A model generated the notes under the pieces. The model was not told the origin of the DNA. It saw only the letters and a program-made list of their open reading frames with translations, and made no database searches. The translations under genes and the position numbers were made by a program. From the NCBI GenBank assembly GCA_004151065.3, contig NWUY0300045425.1, forward strand, positions 5,692-31,872: a stretch of DNA of 26,181 nucleotides. The letters run 5' to 3'. Source of the stretch: Larix sibirica. Taxonomy: Eukaryota > Streptophyta > Pinopsida > Pinales > Pinaceae. Positions 1-9,119 of the stretch are shown here, in pieces. Every line of letters starts with the position of its first letter. Position 1 is the stretch's first letter.

Positions 1-560
1 CGGGCGACTGCTACCATCCCCAGCTTTTCGAGAGTTGTGAAAAGTCGAATGATGAGACATAATGAAAGTTAAAACAATAAAACCCTAAACATACGTCACC
101 CAACTCTGAAAAAGGGCCCGCTAGGTGTTAGATAACAGAAAAGTGAACAGTTAGCCAACAGAAACAATAAGTTAATCAAAACCAAAACCTTGATCTGCTA
201 GATGGAGATAGCAGTAAATCAAAAAAATGTAAAACCTTCCAGCAAGGTAAAAACACCACCACCAATCCAAAACCGTAGCACAAAAAAGGGATTGAGAGTC
301 CCACAATGTGAAAAGACAAACCCACTGAAAAACCCTAAACAAAAACGAATTAGAATGAGCCGCAAGATGAAATTGTTCCCACTTTTTTTAATCTTGGTTG
401 GTACTAGGTTGATTCGATGAATCAACTTGGCTCCAAGGAAACCTACGCTCACTCTGATCATCTTGTCCAAGGATCCAGTGGCTGCCAAAGACCTGCAACA
501 AACTCAAACCCTATACTCAAACCCTATAGAAACCATCCTCCCCGCCCTATATGAGACACT
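1..560. other. Unassigned left flank
   Basis: No gene is recognised here. Open frames of 72 codons (plus, 202-420) and 89 codons (minus, 219-488) overlap on opposite strands. The minus one needs a TTG start. Neither shows a known motif, and the minus translation is merely rich in hydrophobic residues. On the minus strand a TTGCAG acceptor-like sequence precedes the 480-490 segment, so a small exon is conceivable but unsupported. The segment is slightly richer in GC than the following kilobase. Confidence 0.3.
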
Positions 561-593
561 ATTTGTCCCATACAAAAGGATTTTTTTTTTTTG

Positions 594-772
594 GTGAGAT
601 TTGACCTTTGAATGTAACTTAAAAAATGAATCAATTATATAATTTAATCTCCCAGCGCATAAACAACTTGGTTATATTGCTTGCACAGTGAAAATAATCC
701 TAATGTCTAGATTTGTCGATTTGTTCTAAGATAATTTACCTGTGAGATTTGACCTTTGAATGCAACTTAAAA
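594..772 (+). repeat. 31-bp direct repeat, two copies 148 bp apart
   Basis: GTGAGATTTGACCTTTGAAT begins both 594-624 and 742-772, and each copy continues to ACTTAAAA with a single T/C difference. The DNA between the copies is not repeated, so this is a dispersed direct repeat and not a tandem array. A run of T (581-592) lies just before the first copy. Confidence 0.85.
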
Positions 773-1027
773 CTATACAAAATTGACTTACTTTTGGCTG
801 CAAATTGGAACGGAGGGATAACTTTGTCCTTGATATTAAACAAGTTACTGATACTCTGTTCTTGATCTTTAACAAGAGAGAATATGCTAGGCCCGTGCTT
901 ATTTCTCTTATCCAAAACAAATGGGGTAGAAATATATTTGGGCAGTTGTGAAATATCCCATGTGTAATGTTTGAGCACTAATTTTTCATTGGATGGTGCA
1001 TAACATGATGAGATGATAACTCTGAAG
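736..1027 (-). other. Possible exon or coding remnant, unknown product
   Basis: On the minus strand a frame stays open for about 97 codons from near 1027 to 736. It reads as ordinary soluble protein, with the segments HYTWDISQLPKYISTPFVLD and KDKVIPPFQFAAK. A perfect plant donor consensus, GTAAGT on the minus strand (786-791), follows the codons for QFAAK. The exon would therefore end at 792, and the remaining codons to 736 would be intron. No ATG or clear acceptor fixes its start, and part of the upstream frame enters the tandem repeat at 1013. I do not recognise the protein family. It could equally be a chance open frame in a decayed repeat. Confidence 0.25.
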
Positions 1028-1123
1028 CATCATTCATTGTAAATATGAAATGATAACTATGAAGGCATCATTCATTGTAAATATGAAATGATAACTATGA
1101 AGGCATCATTCATTGTAAATATG
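1013..1123 (+). repeat. Tandem repeat, 37-38 bp unit, three copies
   Basis: Units start at 1013, 1050 and 1088, each with ATGATAACTATGAAGGCATC (one base shorter in the first copy) followed by ATTCATTGTAAATATGA. Copies two and three are identical over the shared length, which suggests a recent duplication by slippage or unequal exchange. No coding role is evident. Confidence 0.92.
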
Positions 1124-1181
1124 ATAATGCAATAATTGTATCCGATAAAGTGGGTCTGGTCTTTTACGGGCACTTGCTTTG

Positions 1182-1241
1182 GGAGTATATAAAAATTTCT
1201 CTGTTATGAAAGGAGTATATAAAAATTTATCTGTTATGAAA
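1182..1241 (+). repeat. Tandem duplication, 30-bp unit, two copies
   Basis: GGAGTATATAAAAATTT, then TCTGTTATGAAA after one variable base, occurs at 1182-1211 and again at 1212-1241. There is a single substitution (C/A). Each copy contains a TATATAAAA stretch that resembles a TATA box, but no transcript start or gene is evident downstream apart from the decayed gag. Confidence 0.9.
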
Positions 1242-1311
1242 AAACTCATTATTGCTGATAATTTCTAACTTGTACATTAAAATGTAAGCTATGTAAATCC
1301 ATTAATATTCA

Positions 1312-1650
1312 GGTATTCATTGAGGGCAAACTAAAATTATCAAAATTTGATGGGTATGAAAAATATTATGTGGCTTGGTTTAATAAGGTAGATGAATATT
1401 TGATATATACAATATAGAAAAAGACGAAAACAAAATCAAGCATGCTTCCATGCATCTTGAGAGCAATGCATATAATTGGTACATATGGTGAAAAGGGTCA
1501 ATCTTTTCAGATAATTGGGATACGTTCAAAACTGACTTTTTAAAAAGATTCCAAGGTATTTCTAAGGACAATTTTTTCTCACAACTCACCAGATTATGAT
1601 AACATGGTAATGTGGACCATTTCACACATGAATGGAGGTATTAGCCATGT
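1312..1650 (+). pseudogene. gag: Gag remnant, element A
   Basis: Gag forms the virus-like particle of LTR retrotransposons. The frame beginning near 1312 gives KLKLSKFDGYEKYYVAWFNK, the usual plant Ty3/gypsy pattern of a short hydrophobic lead, F-D-G and then A-W with a charged helix. Further on are HASMHLESNAYNWYIW, NWDTFKTDFLKRF and FFSQLTRL, matching the conserved gag order A-x-x-H-L-x-x-x-A-x-x-W, W-x-x-F and R-F. Several in-frame stops interrupt it, including one after DEYLIYTI and one in the YIW/KGS stretch. The region after 1650 up to the zinc knuckle is too degraded to read. A related gag lies on the minus strand at the right edge of the window. Confidence 0.8.
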
Positions 1651-1975
1651 AAGTACATGGTTTATAAGAAAATCAACTAATCCAATCTTATGTGGGTGGG
1701 AAAAATTCACACCCATCTAAAACGAGGTAAAAATGCATAACATTTTATCCATGGAAAAGTGAGGCTCAAGGGAAATAGTGTAGAAGCCAAACTTGAAAGA
1801 TCATCATTATTAAGATTTGACGAGGGTTATTCACGATGAAAGGAGGGTGGATACATATATTATGGAGACACTTGGTCACAAATTCAATAAATAAAAAATC
1901 ATAAATGTATGATGCTGAAAAAAGTCATATATCCTCAGTAACAACTTTGATTATGAAATAAAAATGAAGGAAAAC

Positions 1976-2035
1976 AATTGTCATAGGTGCTATAAGAAGT
2001 GGGTTCCATGACATAAATGTGTATCCAAGAACTTA
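1976..2035 (+). pseudogene. Gag zinc-knuckle remnant, element A
   Basis: The translation reads NNCHRCYKKWVP, stop, HKC. This keeps the C-x2-C and H-x-C ligands of the nucleocapsid-type zinc knuckle in plant Ty3/gypsy Gag. The stop (TGA, 2009-2011) sits where a glycine codon (GGA) is usual, so it is a one-base nonsense change. The knuckle would bind element RNA in the particle. Confidence 0.7.
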
Positions 2036-2267
2036 TATCATCAAATAGTATAGGTTTTGACGATGATGAAAAATCACCAAAGGTATCATTTGCAATAATC
2101 ACATGCACTAAGAAGACTTGGAAGGAATAAGTGCAACCATCTATAGTACAATATACTCCACTTTAGTTAAGGAACAATGGAAATTTCCAGAACATTCAGA
2201 ACGAAAAATTCATGATATCACTTGTAGAAATTACAAGAAAAATGGAGCCATAGACATTATAACTCGA

Positions 2268-2575
2268 AGGTAACAAAAATATCAATATCCTCATAGATTT
2301 AGGGAGTACTCACAATTTCATGGATATCAATCTCACAAAACAGTTAAACCTTTTTGTATATTTTGTGAAGGGCTCATTGTTATGGCCATTGATGCTCAAC
2401 AAGTCGAGGGAATATGAAGTTGCCATAACATCTATGTACAAATATCATATTTGAAATTACAAACTGGATGTTATGCTTTACCACTCAATGGTATGGACAT
2501 GGTACAAGGATAAGAATGGTTGAGCACCTATGCCACAAACTTCCAAGAATAATTTATGGAATTCAACAAGCGAGT
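2268..2575 (+). pseudogene. Aspartic protease remnant, element A
   Basis: The retropepsin processes the Gag-Pol polyprotein. The active-site segment reads NINILIDLGSTHNFMD, where the family has D-S/T-G. The aspartate (codon 2296-2298) is kept but the next residue is leucine, so the site is probably dead. Downstream, LPLNGMDMVQG and EWL (about 2476-2530, one stop between) match the conserved G-x-D-x-V-x-G-x-x-W-L block near the end of these proteases. The two blocks are in different frames, so at least one frameshift lies between them. Confidence 0.8.
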
Positions 2576-2579
2576 AGTT

Positions 2580-3015
2580 GCAAATCACATGGCTTAGGAA
2601 GCCTATGTTAGCCTCTCCAAGAACTCACAAATCAAGAACTTCACAAGTATTCAACCACGATTTAGAATCAAGATGTCTCACCACAATGGAAGGCAAAATC
2701 ATCTAGAATTGCTTTTAGGACAAAGCATTTCAAAGGAGAAAGCAATGCTATATAAACTAATAATAAATAATAAAAACAAAAATAAAAACAAGGAAATAAC
2801 AATATAATAATAAATAAATATAAATGATAAATAAAAACATATAAATGAAATTAAGAAAATAAAAATAACAATAAAAGAGATTTTATAAAAGTCACGCCTT
2901 TTCATTAAAGGGAAATTTTTTTGGGTATATATTCATGTTCTCATTTTCTTATTCCATCATGTTATATATAGAGATATATTTTCTCAATTATTTGAGCATG
3001 TGAGTAAAATATTTA
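2580..3015 (+). other. AT-rich segment in place of the RT domain
   Basis: Element B has about 950 bp between protease and the RT-RNase H connection, holding the RT fingers and palm. Here only about 440 bp separate the same landmarks and no RT motif is found. The centre (about 2755-2890) is almost pure A/T with an A-rich plus strand built from AATAA and AAAAC-like words. The RT was therefore deleted or replaced. I cannot tell whether the AT-rich stretch arrived with the deletion or expanded later. Confidence 0.6.
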
Positions 3016-3019
3016 CTCC

Positions 3020-3530
3020 GTTAGAGATTATTACAAAAAGTTTTTGAAGAGTTATGGGAAGATAACTACTCCATTAATAACCCTGCTAATAAAGAATTCA
3101 TTTGTTTGGATAGAGGGTACACACCAAACCTTTTTTGCTTTGAAAGAAGTTGTGTACCACATCATTCTTAACAATGCTTGATTTCATAAAGACTTTTCTA
3201 CTGGAATGTGTTGTGTCAGGCTATGGTTTGGGATTAGTACACATGCAAGAAGGGAACCCCTTGACCTTTATTAGTAAACAATTCTGTGGTCATAACTTGG
3301 GTAAACCACTCACGAGAAGATGAAACTTGGCGTCCCTAGTTTGAAGTAGTTCTTGGAACAAAGGTTGTTGTCTCTGAAGGAGACTAAGTGGGTCACTAAG
3401 ATACTAGGGTATGATTATGAGTTCATTTATAAAAAGGGAAAACACAATCTGGTGTTAAATACCTTTTTTATAAAATACGTGGAAGATAGATCTATATTTG
3501 CTTTATCCTCATTGGTACTATAATGGTTAG
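3020..3530 (+). pseudogene. RT connection and RNase H remnant, element A
   Basis: The frame LRDYYKKFLKSYGKITTPLI matches the RT thumb/connection segment that begins Y-Y-R-K-F. The RNase H part follows: FIKTFLLECVVSGYGLGLVH, then MQEGNPLTFISKQF. The first RNase H aspartate (normally E-C-D-A-S) is valine here (codon 3210-3212). The end of the domain reads KWVTKILGYDYEFIYKKGKH and then ALSSLVL, the conserved tail before integrase. Several stops and frame changes are present. RNase H removes the RNA template during reverse transcription. Confidence 0.82.
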
Positions 3531-3619
3531 TAGAAGCACGACATAAGTAGTTGACGAATGATGAATTTTCTCAGTTAATCAATTGACTTCAAGAGGACCC
3601 CAATCCTTCCAAAGGATAC

Positions 3620-4050
3620 ACATGGAAACAAGAGAGTTTGTGGTATAAAGGTCACCTTTTCTAGTACCAAACTCAAATTTGAAACATAAGATATTATATG
3701 AGTTATATTTGTCTCGTATAGCAAGTCATTTAGAATTTCAAAAGACCTATGAACGCACTAGGCGATATACATACTTTTTTGGACAATAATGAAAAATGAT
3801 ATACATACTTTTGTTAATGAATGTGATATATGTCAAAAGGAATGAGGGTGAGACGAGTGAAGACTCCAAGGGAATTGCAGCCATTTCTAATCCCAACTAC
3901 TATTTAGATGAACATCTCTATGGATTTTATAGTAGGGCTTCCAAAAATAGGTAACAAATCAATCATCATGGTGGTAGTCAATCAAATTTCCAAATATATT
4001 CACTTTTGTGCGCTACAATAGTCCCTTATTCTAACAATTGTTGCCCNAAG
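3620..4050 (+). pseudogene. Integrase N-terminal half, element A, truncated
   Basis: Readable blocks are WYKGHLF, ASHLEFQKTYERTRRY (the H-x3-H region of the zinc-binding domain, first histidine kept), PRELQPFLIPTTI, MNISMDFIVGLPKIGNKSII and ISKYIHFCALQ. The M-D-F-I-V-G-L-P block holds the first catalytic aspartate of the D-D-E triad. The usual C-x2-C pair is displaced by a frameshift. Similarity to element B stops near 4050, at an N base (4047), before the second catalytic aspartate. That marks a truncation breakpoint. Confidence 0.8.
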
Positions 4051-5440
4051 TTGATCTTAACTAACTCCTGAGTGTCTAAATATCCTAACAAGGATATTTG
4101 GCTCTAATTTCTTCATTGGTTGTATTATAATATTATTCTTCTTACTCATTTTATTCTTATAATGGTTTACTATCCGCTTTGGAGGATTCCTTCTTATGTG
4201 GCATTTCTATTTAACTTCTAATAAATCTAAAAACATATTAGCACATTAAAAAAATAGTTCATTCTACCAAAAAAATTGTTAAACTACCCTAATAACAATA
4301 ATGAAAAATAAACTTCTGAAAAATAAATTGAATAAAATATTTAAATTACCTTGCACTGACCAAATAGAACCAAAATAAAATCTCTACTAAAACTTGAAAA
4401 TGAATGTTTCTCAAATTCACTATAAATAGAATTTTAAACTTGGAGTGCAAATTTTTTTTACTATATTATATCAAATAGAGTGTGCTAATCTCTATACAAT
4501 TCCAAAAGACTATGATTGTTGGCTTGTCATAAAATAGTACAGTTTGGATACACATAGACTCCCTTTCATTGAAATAATATTATTCAAATTATTTCTTTTA
4601 AATTATTAACCATAAAAACCAAATTGAATAATATTCCATCAAAAAATGATTACTAAGGCACTCAATAGAATGTATTGACATGCATTTTTGTCAAATTTGA
4701 TTATGCACCTATCATGGCATACCTTCAACACAATATTCTATGATGTACAAATTTAATATCAACAAAATTTTATGTCTTTGATAGATTTTTTGTGAGAGAT
4801 GGTTTTAGCAGATGATTCTAATAAGAGAGGGAATAATGGTTGTTGTGAGATGTCATGCATTTCTAAAAGTTACAACTTGTCCAAAAAATGAAAATTTAAC
4901 AACGAAAATGAGACTTTTTAAAAATTATCATCCATATTATTGATCCATTATGTCTAGATATCAATTTGATTCATCTAGTTCACTCTAACGGTACCACCAT
5001 TTTCATAATATGCCACTTTGATCATAACTATGTAGAAAACAAGAACAATATTTCATTGGACACTTAACTTTCAAAGGAATATTACAAATGATTTTTTCTT
5101 AAAGAAATTTAGAATCTTCGCATAGGTAACTAATGTTTCACCCACAATTAATATGCTTAGGTTAGAAATTTAGGCTACCAACCTGGTTGAGTTAAAAAAG
5201 ATTGTTTAACCCATACCATTTTGCCTGAAATCATTTTAGTTTTAAAATTTTCACCTAAATTATTTTTTCATTAGCTGACCTACCAACCTTCTCCACAATA
5301 AAATAAATTACTTCCATAAGCATGTGGCTAGCTCTATCCAATTAGAAAAAACCTTTTTCACAAATAAAAATATATTTTGATAGCCCTTGATTACTATTCT
5401 TAATGGAAGAGGATACATGGTAGAGTTGGATAAAATATTA
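4051..5440. other. AT-rich spacer between elements A and B
   Basis: No domain, LTR, primer site or tandem array could be recognised. The segment is very AT-rich with many short A and T runs. A TATA-like CTATAAATAG occurs near 4421 with nothing recognisable downstream. It should contain the lost 5' end of element B (LTR, leader, first half of gag), but I find no match to the probable LTR at 9335. Deletion, another insertion, or decay beyond recognition are all possible. Confidence 0.4.
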
Positions 5441-5454
5441 GTGATACTTACTAT

Positions 5455-5660
5455 TTGGGATGGTTGACCAAGTTGCTTCAAATGGGATCAATAATATACT
5501 TTATCAAAACCTTTAAGATAATAGCAACACATATAGAGGGATTAACTAATTCTTTTTATAATGAATATTTCATTACTGTTCTCAAGGAAAATATTAGAGA
5601 GCAAGTACTTAAAATGATGAAACCCACTACATGTTTAGATGCCTCCTAGTGATCTCTAGA
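5455..5660 (+). pseudogene. gag: Gag C-terminal half, element B
   Basis: A 64-codon open stretch carries GWLTKLLQMGSIIYFIKTFK, then HIEGLTNSFYNEYFITVLKE and NIREQVLKMMKPTTCLDA. This is the conserved tail of the plant Ty3/gypsy gag domain: L-T-K-L-x-Q, E-G-L, F-x-x-G-L-k-x-x-I-R-x-x-V and the P-T-T-L-x-A ending. The N-terminal half of gag is not found upstream, so the element is cut or decayed there. A zinc-knuckle remnant follows about 130 bp further on. Confidence 0.82.
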
Positions 5661-5790
5661 AGCAAAGAAAGTAATAATTGCACAAGAAAAAATACCATAT
5701 TTCGTGCATCACACTTTCCTCCACATGACACTCTCTCAAAAACGTTTTCTACTCATCCCATGCAAATATAACAATTATATCCAACAAAAA

Positions 5791-5870
5791 CAGTAGAGTG
5801 TCAAAGGTTTGGACATTGCTATAATTTGGATGAGAATTATGTCCCCAAAAATAAATATAATAAATTAAAT
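5791..5870 (+). pseudogene. Zinc-knuckle remnant, element B
   Basis: The frame reads ECQRFGHCYNLDENYVPKNK, which aligns with the nucleocapsid knuckle pattern C-Y-N-C-D-E-K-x-x-P-G-H. The first cysteine is kept, the second is leucine and the histidine position is asparagine, so zinc binding is lost. It is placed as expected between gag and protease. Confidence 0.6.
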
Positions 5871-6084
5871 TATTTCGAATCGATGTCACTTATTCCCCCA
5901 ATTGGAATAAATAATTATGTAAGATACCCTTGCGTTCAAAGTAGTCAAAAACAACCCCATCATGCAAGAAAACATAGAGTTGAAGTTTTCCAATAAGAAA
6001 TCTAATCTCCCTTCATGCTTTATCTAGCATTTCTACTTCCCAAACCCTGAAAATCCTTTCCTACATCAATTACAAAAAAATTAT

Positions 6085-6400
6085 TCTTTTGTTGATAGCA
6101 ATCAAACCCATAATTGTATTCATAGATACATGGCCAAAGAATCCCATTGAAGAATCCCACTGATATGACTACTCGGTGCAAAATTTTCAAATTATGATAG
6201 CCAATGGAGGTATGATGAAATGCGGGGGAATGTGAAAATGTGAAACTTCAACTAGGGGACTATTAGCTCAAAATTCATATGTTTGTGATATATATGGATG
6301 GTTATGTTATAGTTTTATGGGAATTATGGTTACCTACCTTAGGGTCGATCACCATGGATTTCAAGGAATTATACATGAGCTTTACTAAAGAGGATTGTGC
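6085..6400 (+). pseudogene. Aspartic protease remnant, element B
   Basis: The active-site segment VDSNQTHNCIHRYMAKE (from 6091) corresponds to the family's D-S-G-x-T-H-N-F-I. The aspartate is kept but the glycine has become asparagine. It is followed in shifted frames by IFKL/NFQIMIANGG, ENVKLQLGDY, KIHMFVIYMDG and GSITMDFKELYMSFTKEDCA. These match the retropepsin C-terminal half (M-G-G-C-D-x-V-L-G-x-x-W-L) and the start of the linker to RT. The linker runs through an 82-codon open stretch at 6395-6643 in another frame, with no separate function inferred. Confidence 0.8.
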
Positions 6401-6739
6401 ACACACTCTCAAAGGGATTTAGTCAGGCTCATCGAAAAATATCAACTCTCATTGTATGGAGAAGTTACAAAAAATGTCACATTGGAATTATTTCCTAGTT
6501 TAATTCCATACTGGTTATGGATAGTCCCACACAATAAATTCACCCTAACTTGTAGTACATTTTTAACAAACATCATCGGGTATTTGAGACACCAACTAGT
6601 TTACCCTCGTCATGATGAGAGAATGATCATGGTATTCTATTAATTCCAAGTAGTTAACCAACAAATTTGCATCCTTACAGATGCCCTTTTACATAAAATA
6701 ATGAAATTGAAAATATTATTCATGAACTTTTGGAGGTAG

Positions 6740-7390
6740 CTATCATACTATCCCTTATTCACCACTAGTGTTCAAGGTCCTGAAAAAAGAAGGCACATGG
6801 TGTATGTGACTATACTCTAGTTCTGTCAATAAGATAGCGAAAAAGGACAAACTATTAATTCGAATTATTGATGACCTCTTGGATGGATTCATGGTGCCAT
6901 GTTATTCACCAAAATTGACATTTGTTTTAGATACCAACAAATCAAAATGAACAAAGTCTACATCTATAAGCCCCAATTTTTGCACACATGAAGGCCATTG
7001 TGAGTTTCAACTGATTCCATTTGGACTTTGCAATGTCCCATCCATATTTTATAGCCTCATGAACAAGATATTTAGACCCTTTCAACACATTTTTATCTAG
7101 GTGTTCTTTGATGATATCTTGATCTATAATTCAAATTTACAAGCACATATTTAACATGTTGATAGAGCACTACAACTACTCAAGGACAATTAGTTATTTC
7201 TCAATAGTTCCAAATTCACTTTTGGTTCTTCTAAGGTCAAATATTTAAGGCACACCATTAGTCAACATGGGGTGCAAGTGGATCCCACGAAAATTGAGGC
7301 TACCCAAGATTGGCCACAACCCAAAACAATGAAAAGCTTACATGGCTTTTTAGTGCTCATGAGTTACTACAAAAAAAATTGTGTAGAATT
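6740..7390 (+). pseudogene. Reverse transcriptase remnant, element B
   Basis: This copies element RNA into DNA. Readable blocks in order: YSPLVFKVLKKEGTWCM (fingers), RIIDDLLDGF, FTKIDICFRYQQIKM (first catalytic aspartate, codon 6917-6919), CTHEGHCEFQLIPFGLCNVP (the F-x-x-x-P-F-G-L-x-N-A-P block), VFFDDILIY (the F-x-D-D active site, aspartates at 7110-7115), then FTFGSSKVKYL. The last part, GVQVDPTKIEATQDWPQPKT followed by LHGFLVLMSYYKK, is open over 60 codons (7272-7454). All three catalytic aspartates survive although the gene is broken by several stops and frame changes. Confidence 0.9.
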
Positions 7391-7394
7391 ATGG

Positions 7395-7900
7395 GAAGAT
7401 AGTTTCCCCATTAAAAACCCTATTCAAAAGAATGGATTTTTTGTATTGAGGTAAAAGATAATCCTTTTAAGATTTTAAAGAAGTTATGTGTAGCACGTTG
7501 GTCCTAGCAGTGCATGATTTCACAAAGACTTTTGCACTAGAACATGATGTGTCGAAATGCAACCTCGAAATAGTACTCATGCAAAAAGGGGACCCCTTGG
7601 CCTTCACTAGTAAACAATTGTGTATACATAAATTGACATATGAGAAGATATGATGGAAATACTCCATGTAGTTCAAACTTCGCACCTCTATATCATTGGA
7701 AGATACTTTCAAATCAAAATAAATAATCACAATTTTTAGATTTTTTGGAACAAAGGTTGTTGTCTCTAGAGTAGCACAAGTGGGTCACTAAGATGCTCTG
7801 GTATGATTATTATATCATTTATAAAAATGGGAAATTCAATGTGGTAGAAGATTCCTTGTCTAAAAACTACGAGGAAGATGGATTTATATTTGTTTTATCC
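7395..7900 (+). pseudogene. RNase H remnant, element B
   Basis: The frame gives AVHDFTKTFALEHDVSKCNL, then EIVLMQKGDPLAFTSKQLC, matching the RNase H block D-F-x-K-x-F-x-L-E-x-D-A-S. The first catalytic aspartate (7546-7548) is kept. The end of the domain reads WVTKMLWYDYYIIYKNGKFN and YEEDGFIFVLSTL. It matches element A base for base over long stretches, for example the ACAAAGGTTGTTGTCTCT shared near 3358 and 7750. Open frames on the opposite strand here are shadows. Confidence 0.85.
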
Positions 7901-8029
7901 ACATTAGTACCATAATGGTTAGTAGAAGCATAACACAAGTGGTTGACCAATGATGATGTTCCTTAGATCATCAAAATACTTGAAGATGACCCCAATCCTC
8001 CTAAAGAGATACACATGGAAACAAGAGAC

Positions 8030-8990
8030 CTTGTGGTACCAAATTCAACCTTGAAAGAAAATATATCTAAAGAGCTGCATTCATATCTTATAGCAGGTAA
8101 TTCATGATTGTATAAAACCTATGAATGCACTAGGAAATATTTTTGGGGGGAAAGAATGAGAAATAATATACATACCTTTGTGACTAAATGTGACACGTGT
8201 CGAAGGATCAAGGGTGAGGAATTGAATCCTCCAAGGGAATTGCAACCATTTTTGAATATTCCATCTATTATTTGGATTAGCATATCTATAGATTTTATAG
8301 TAGGTCTTCCAAAAGAAGCTGGAAAAAAATCAATCATCATGGTGGAAGTTGATCAAATTTCCAAATATGATCACTTTTATGCTCTAAAACATTATGTTAC
8401 ACTATAAATTGTTGTCTATTTCTGGATCAATTTGTAAAGCTCCATGGTATCCCAACTTCCATTTTGTCGAATAGGGATCCCACTTTCAAATTTTGGAAAG
8501 AGTTGTTCAAAATATAGGGCACTAAGTTGCAAATGACCAAATCTCATCATCCCCATATGGATGGAAAAACAAAAACATTTAACAAGTGTCTAGGAACCTA
8601 TTTGAGATGTTTTACTTCAGAAAAGAAGTACTCATAGATGCACTAGTTATCTCTAACTAATGGTGGTATAATACCACTTATCATGGTGCTACAAAAATGA
8701 ACCCATACAAAGCAATCTATGGCCAACAACCACCTTTAGTAGTTTCATATTACCAAGGACCTCAATGGTGCATCCAATGGATCGTACGCTTCACAATCAC
8801 AAAGCCATTTTGCTCACACTTAAGGAAAATTTGACTATGATTCATAATTGCATAAAACAACAAGCATGCCAACATCACTTAGAACGTTCCTTTGAAGTAG
8901 GGGATCATGTGTTCCTTTTTCTCTAGCCCTATAAACATGCATCTCTCAAAGCTAGAGGTCATTAGAATTTGACACCAAAAATTTATGGCC
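8030..8990 (+). pseudogene. Integrase remnant with dead catalytic triad, element B
   Basis: Integrase inserts the element DNA. The zinc-binding part reads YKTYECTRKYFWGERMRNNI, then TFVTKCDTCRRIKGE, with the C-x2-C pair kept and the preceding H-S region damaged by a stop. This sits in the best-preserved stretch, 99 codons at 8108-8407, which also holds SISIDFIVGLPKEAGKKSII with the first catalytic aspartate. The second catalytic aspartate (S-D-R-D) reads SNRDPTF, with Asn at 8470-8472. The glutamate (Q-T-E) reads KTK, with Lys at 8572-8574. Both are single G-to-A changes. The C-terminal part shows LERSFEVGDHVFL and KHASLKARGH, matching the family's G-D-x-V-x-L-x-L-Q-P-Y block. Confidence 0.9.
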
Positions 8991-9119
8991 CATATTAGAT
9001 TATATAATGCATTGGATATGTGGCTCTCAAATTAGCCCTTCTAGCATACTCCAAGATCCACCAAGTATTTCGTTTTTCTTGTTTGAAGAAGGTTGTGGAG
9101 CAATTTTTTTGTTTTCAAA

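Larger units (their letters stand above)
1312..4050 (+). mobile_element. Element A: truncated Ty3/gypsy retrotransposon
   Basis: Domains occur in Ty3/gypsy order on the plus strand: gag (1312-1650), zinc knuckle (1979-2020), aspartic protease (2268-2575), RT-RNase H connection and RNase H (3020-3530), integrase (3620-4050). Every domain carries stops and frame changes. The catalytic RT domain is absent and integrase stops near its catalytic core, so no chromodomain or 3' LTR follows. No 5' LTR or primer site is visible before gag. From the connection domain onward it is colinear with element B, about 4.4 kb downstream. Confidence 0.85.

Noticed and set aside
202-488. Overlapping opposite-strand open frames near the left edge as genes
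   Set aside because: No ATG-led coding signal on the minus strand, no domain, low-complexity composition on both strands.
2699-2905. Minus-strand 68-codon hydrophobic frame
   Set aside because: It is the translation of the A/T-only low-complexity stretch (runs of I, F, L, Y) and not a membrane protein gene.
7467-7730. Minus-strand 87-codon frame
   Set aside because: It lies opposite the recognisable RNase H domain of element B and shows no motif of its own.
8119-8340. Minus-strand 73-codon frame
   Set aside because: Antisense shadow of the integrase core of element B.
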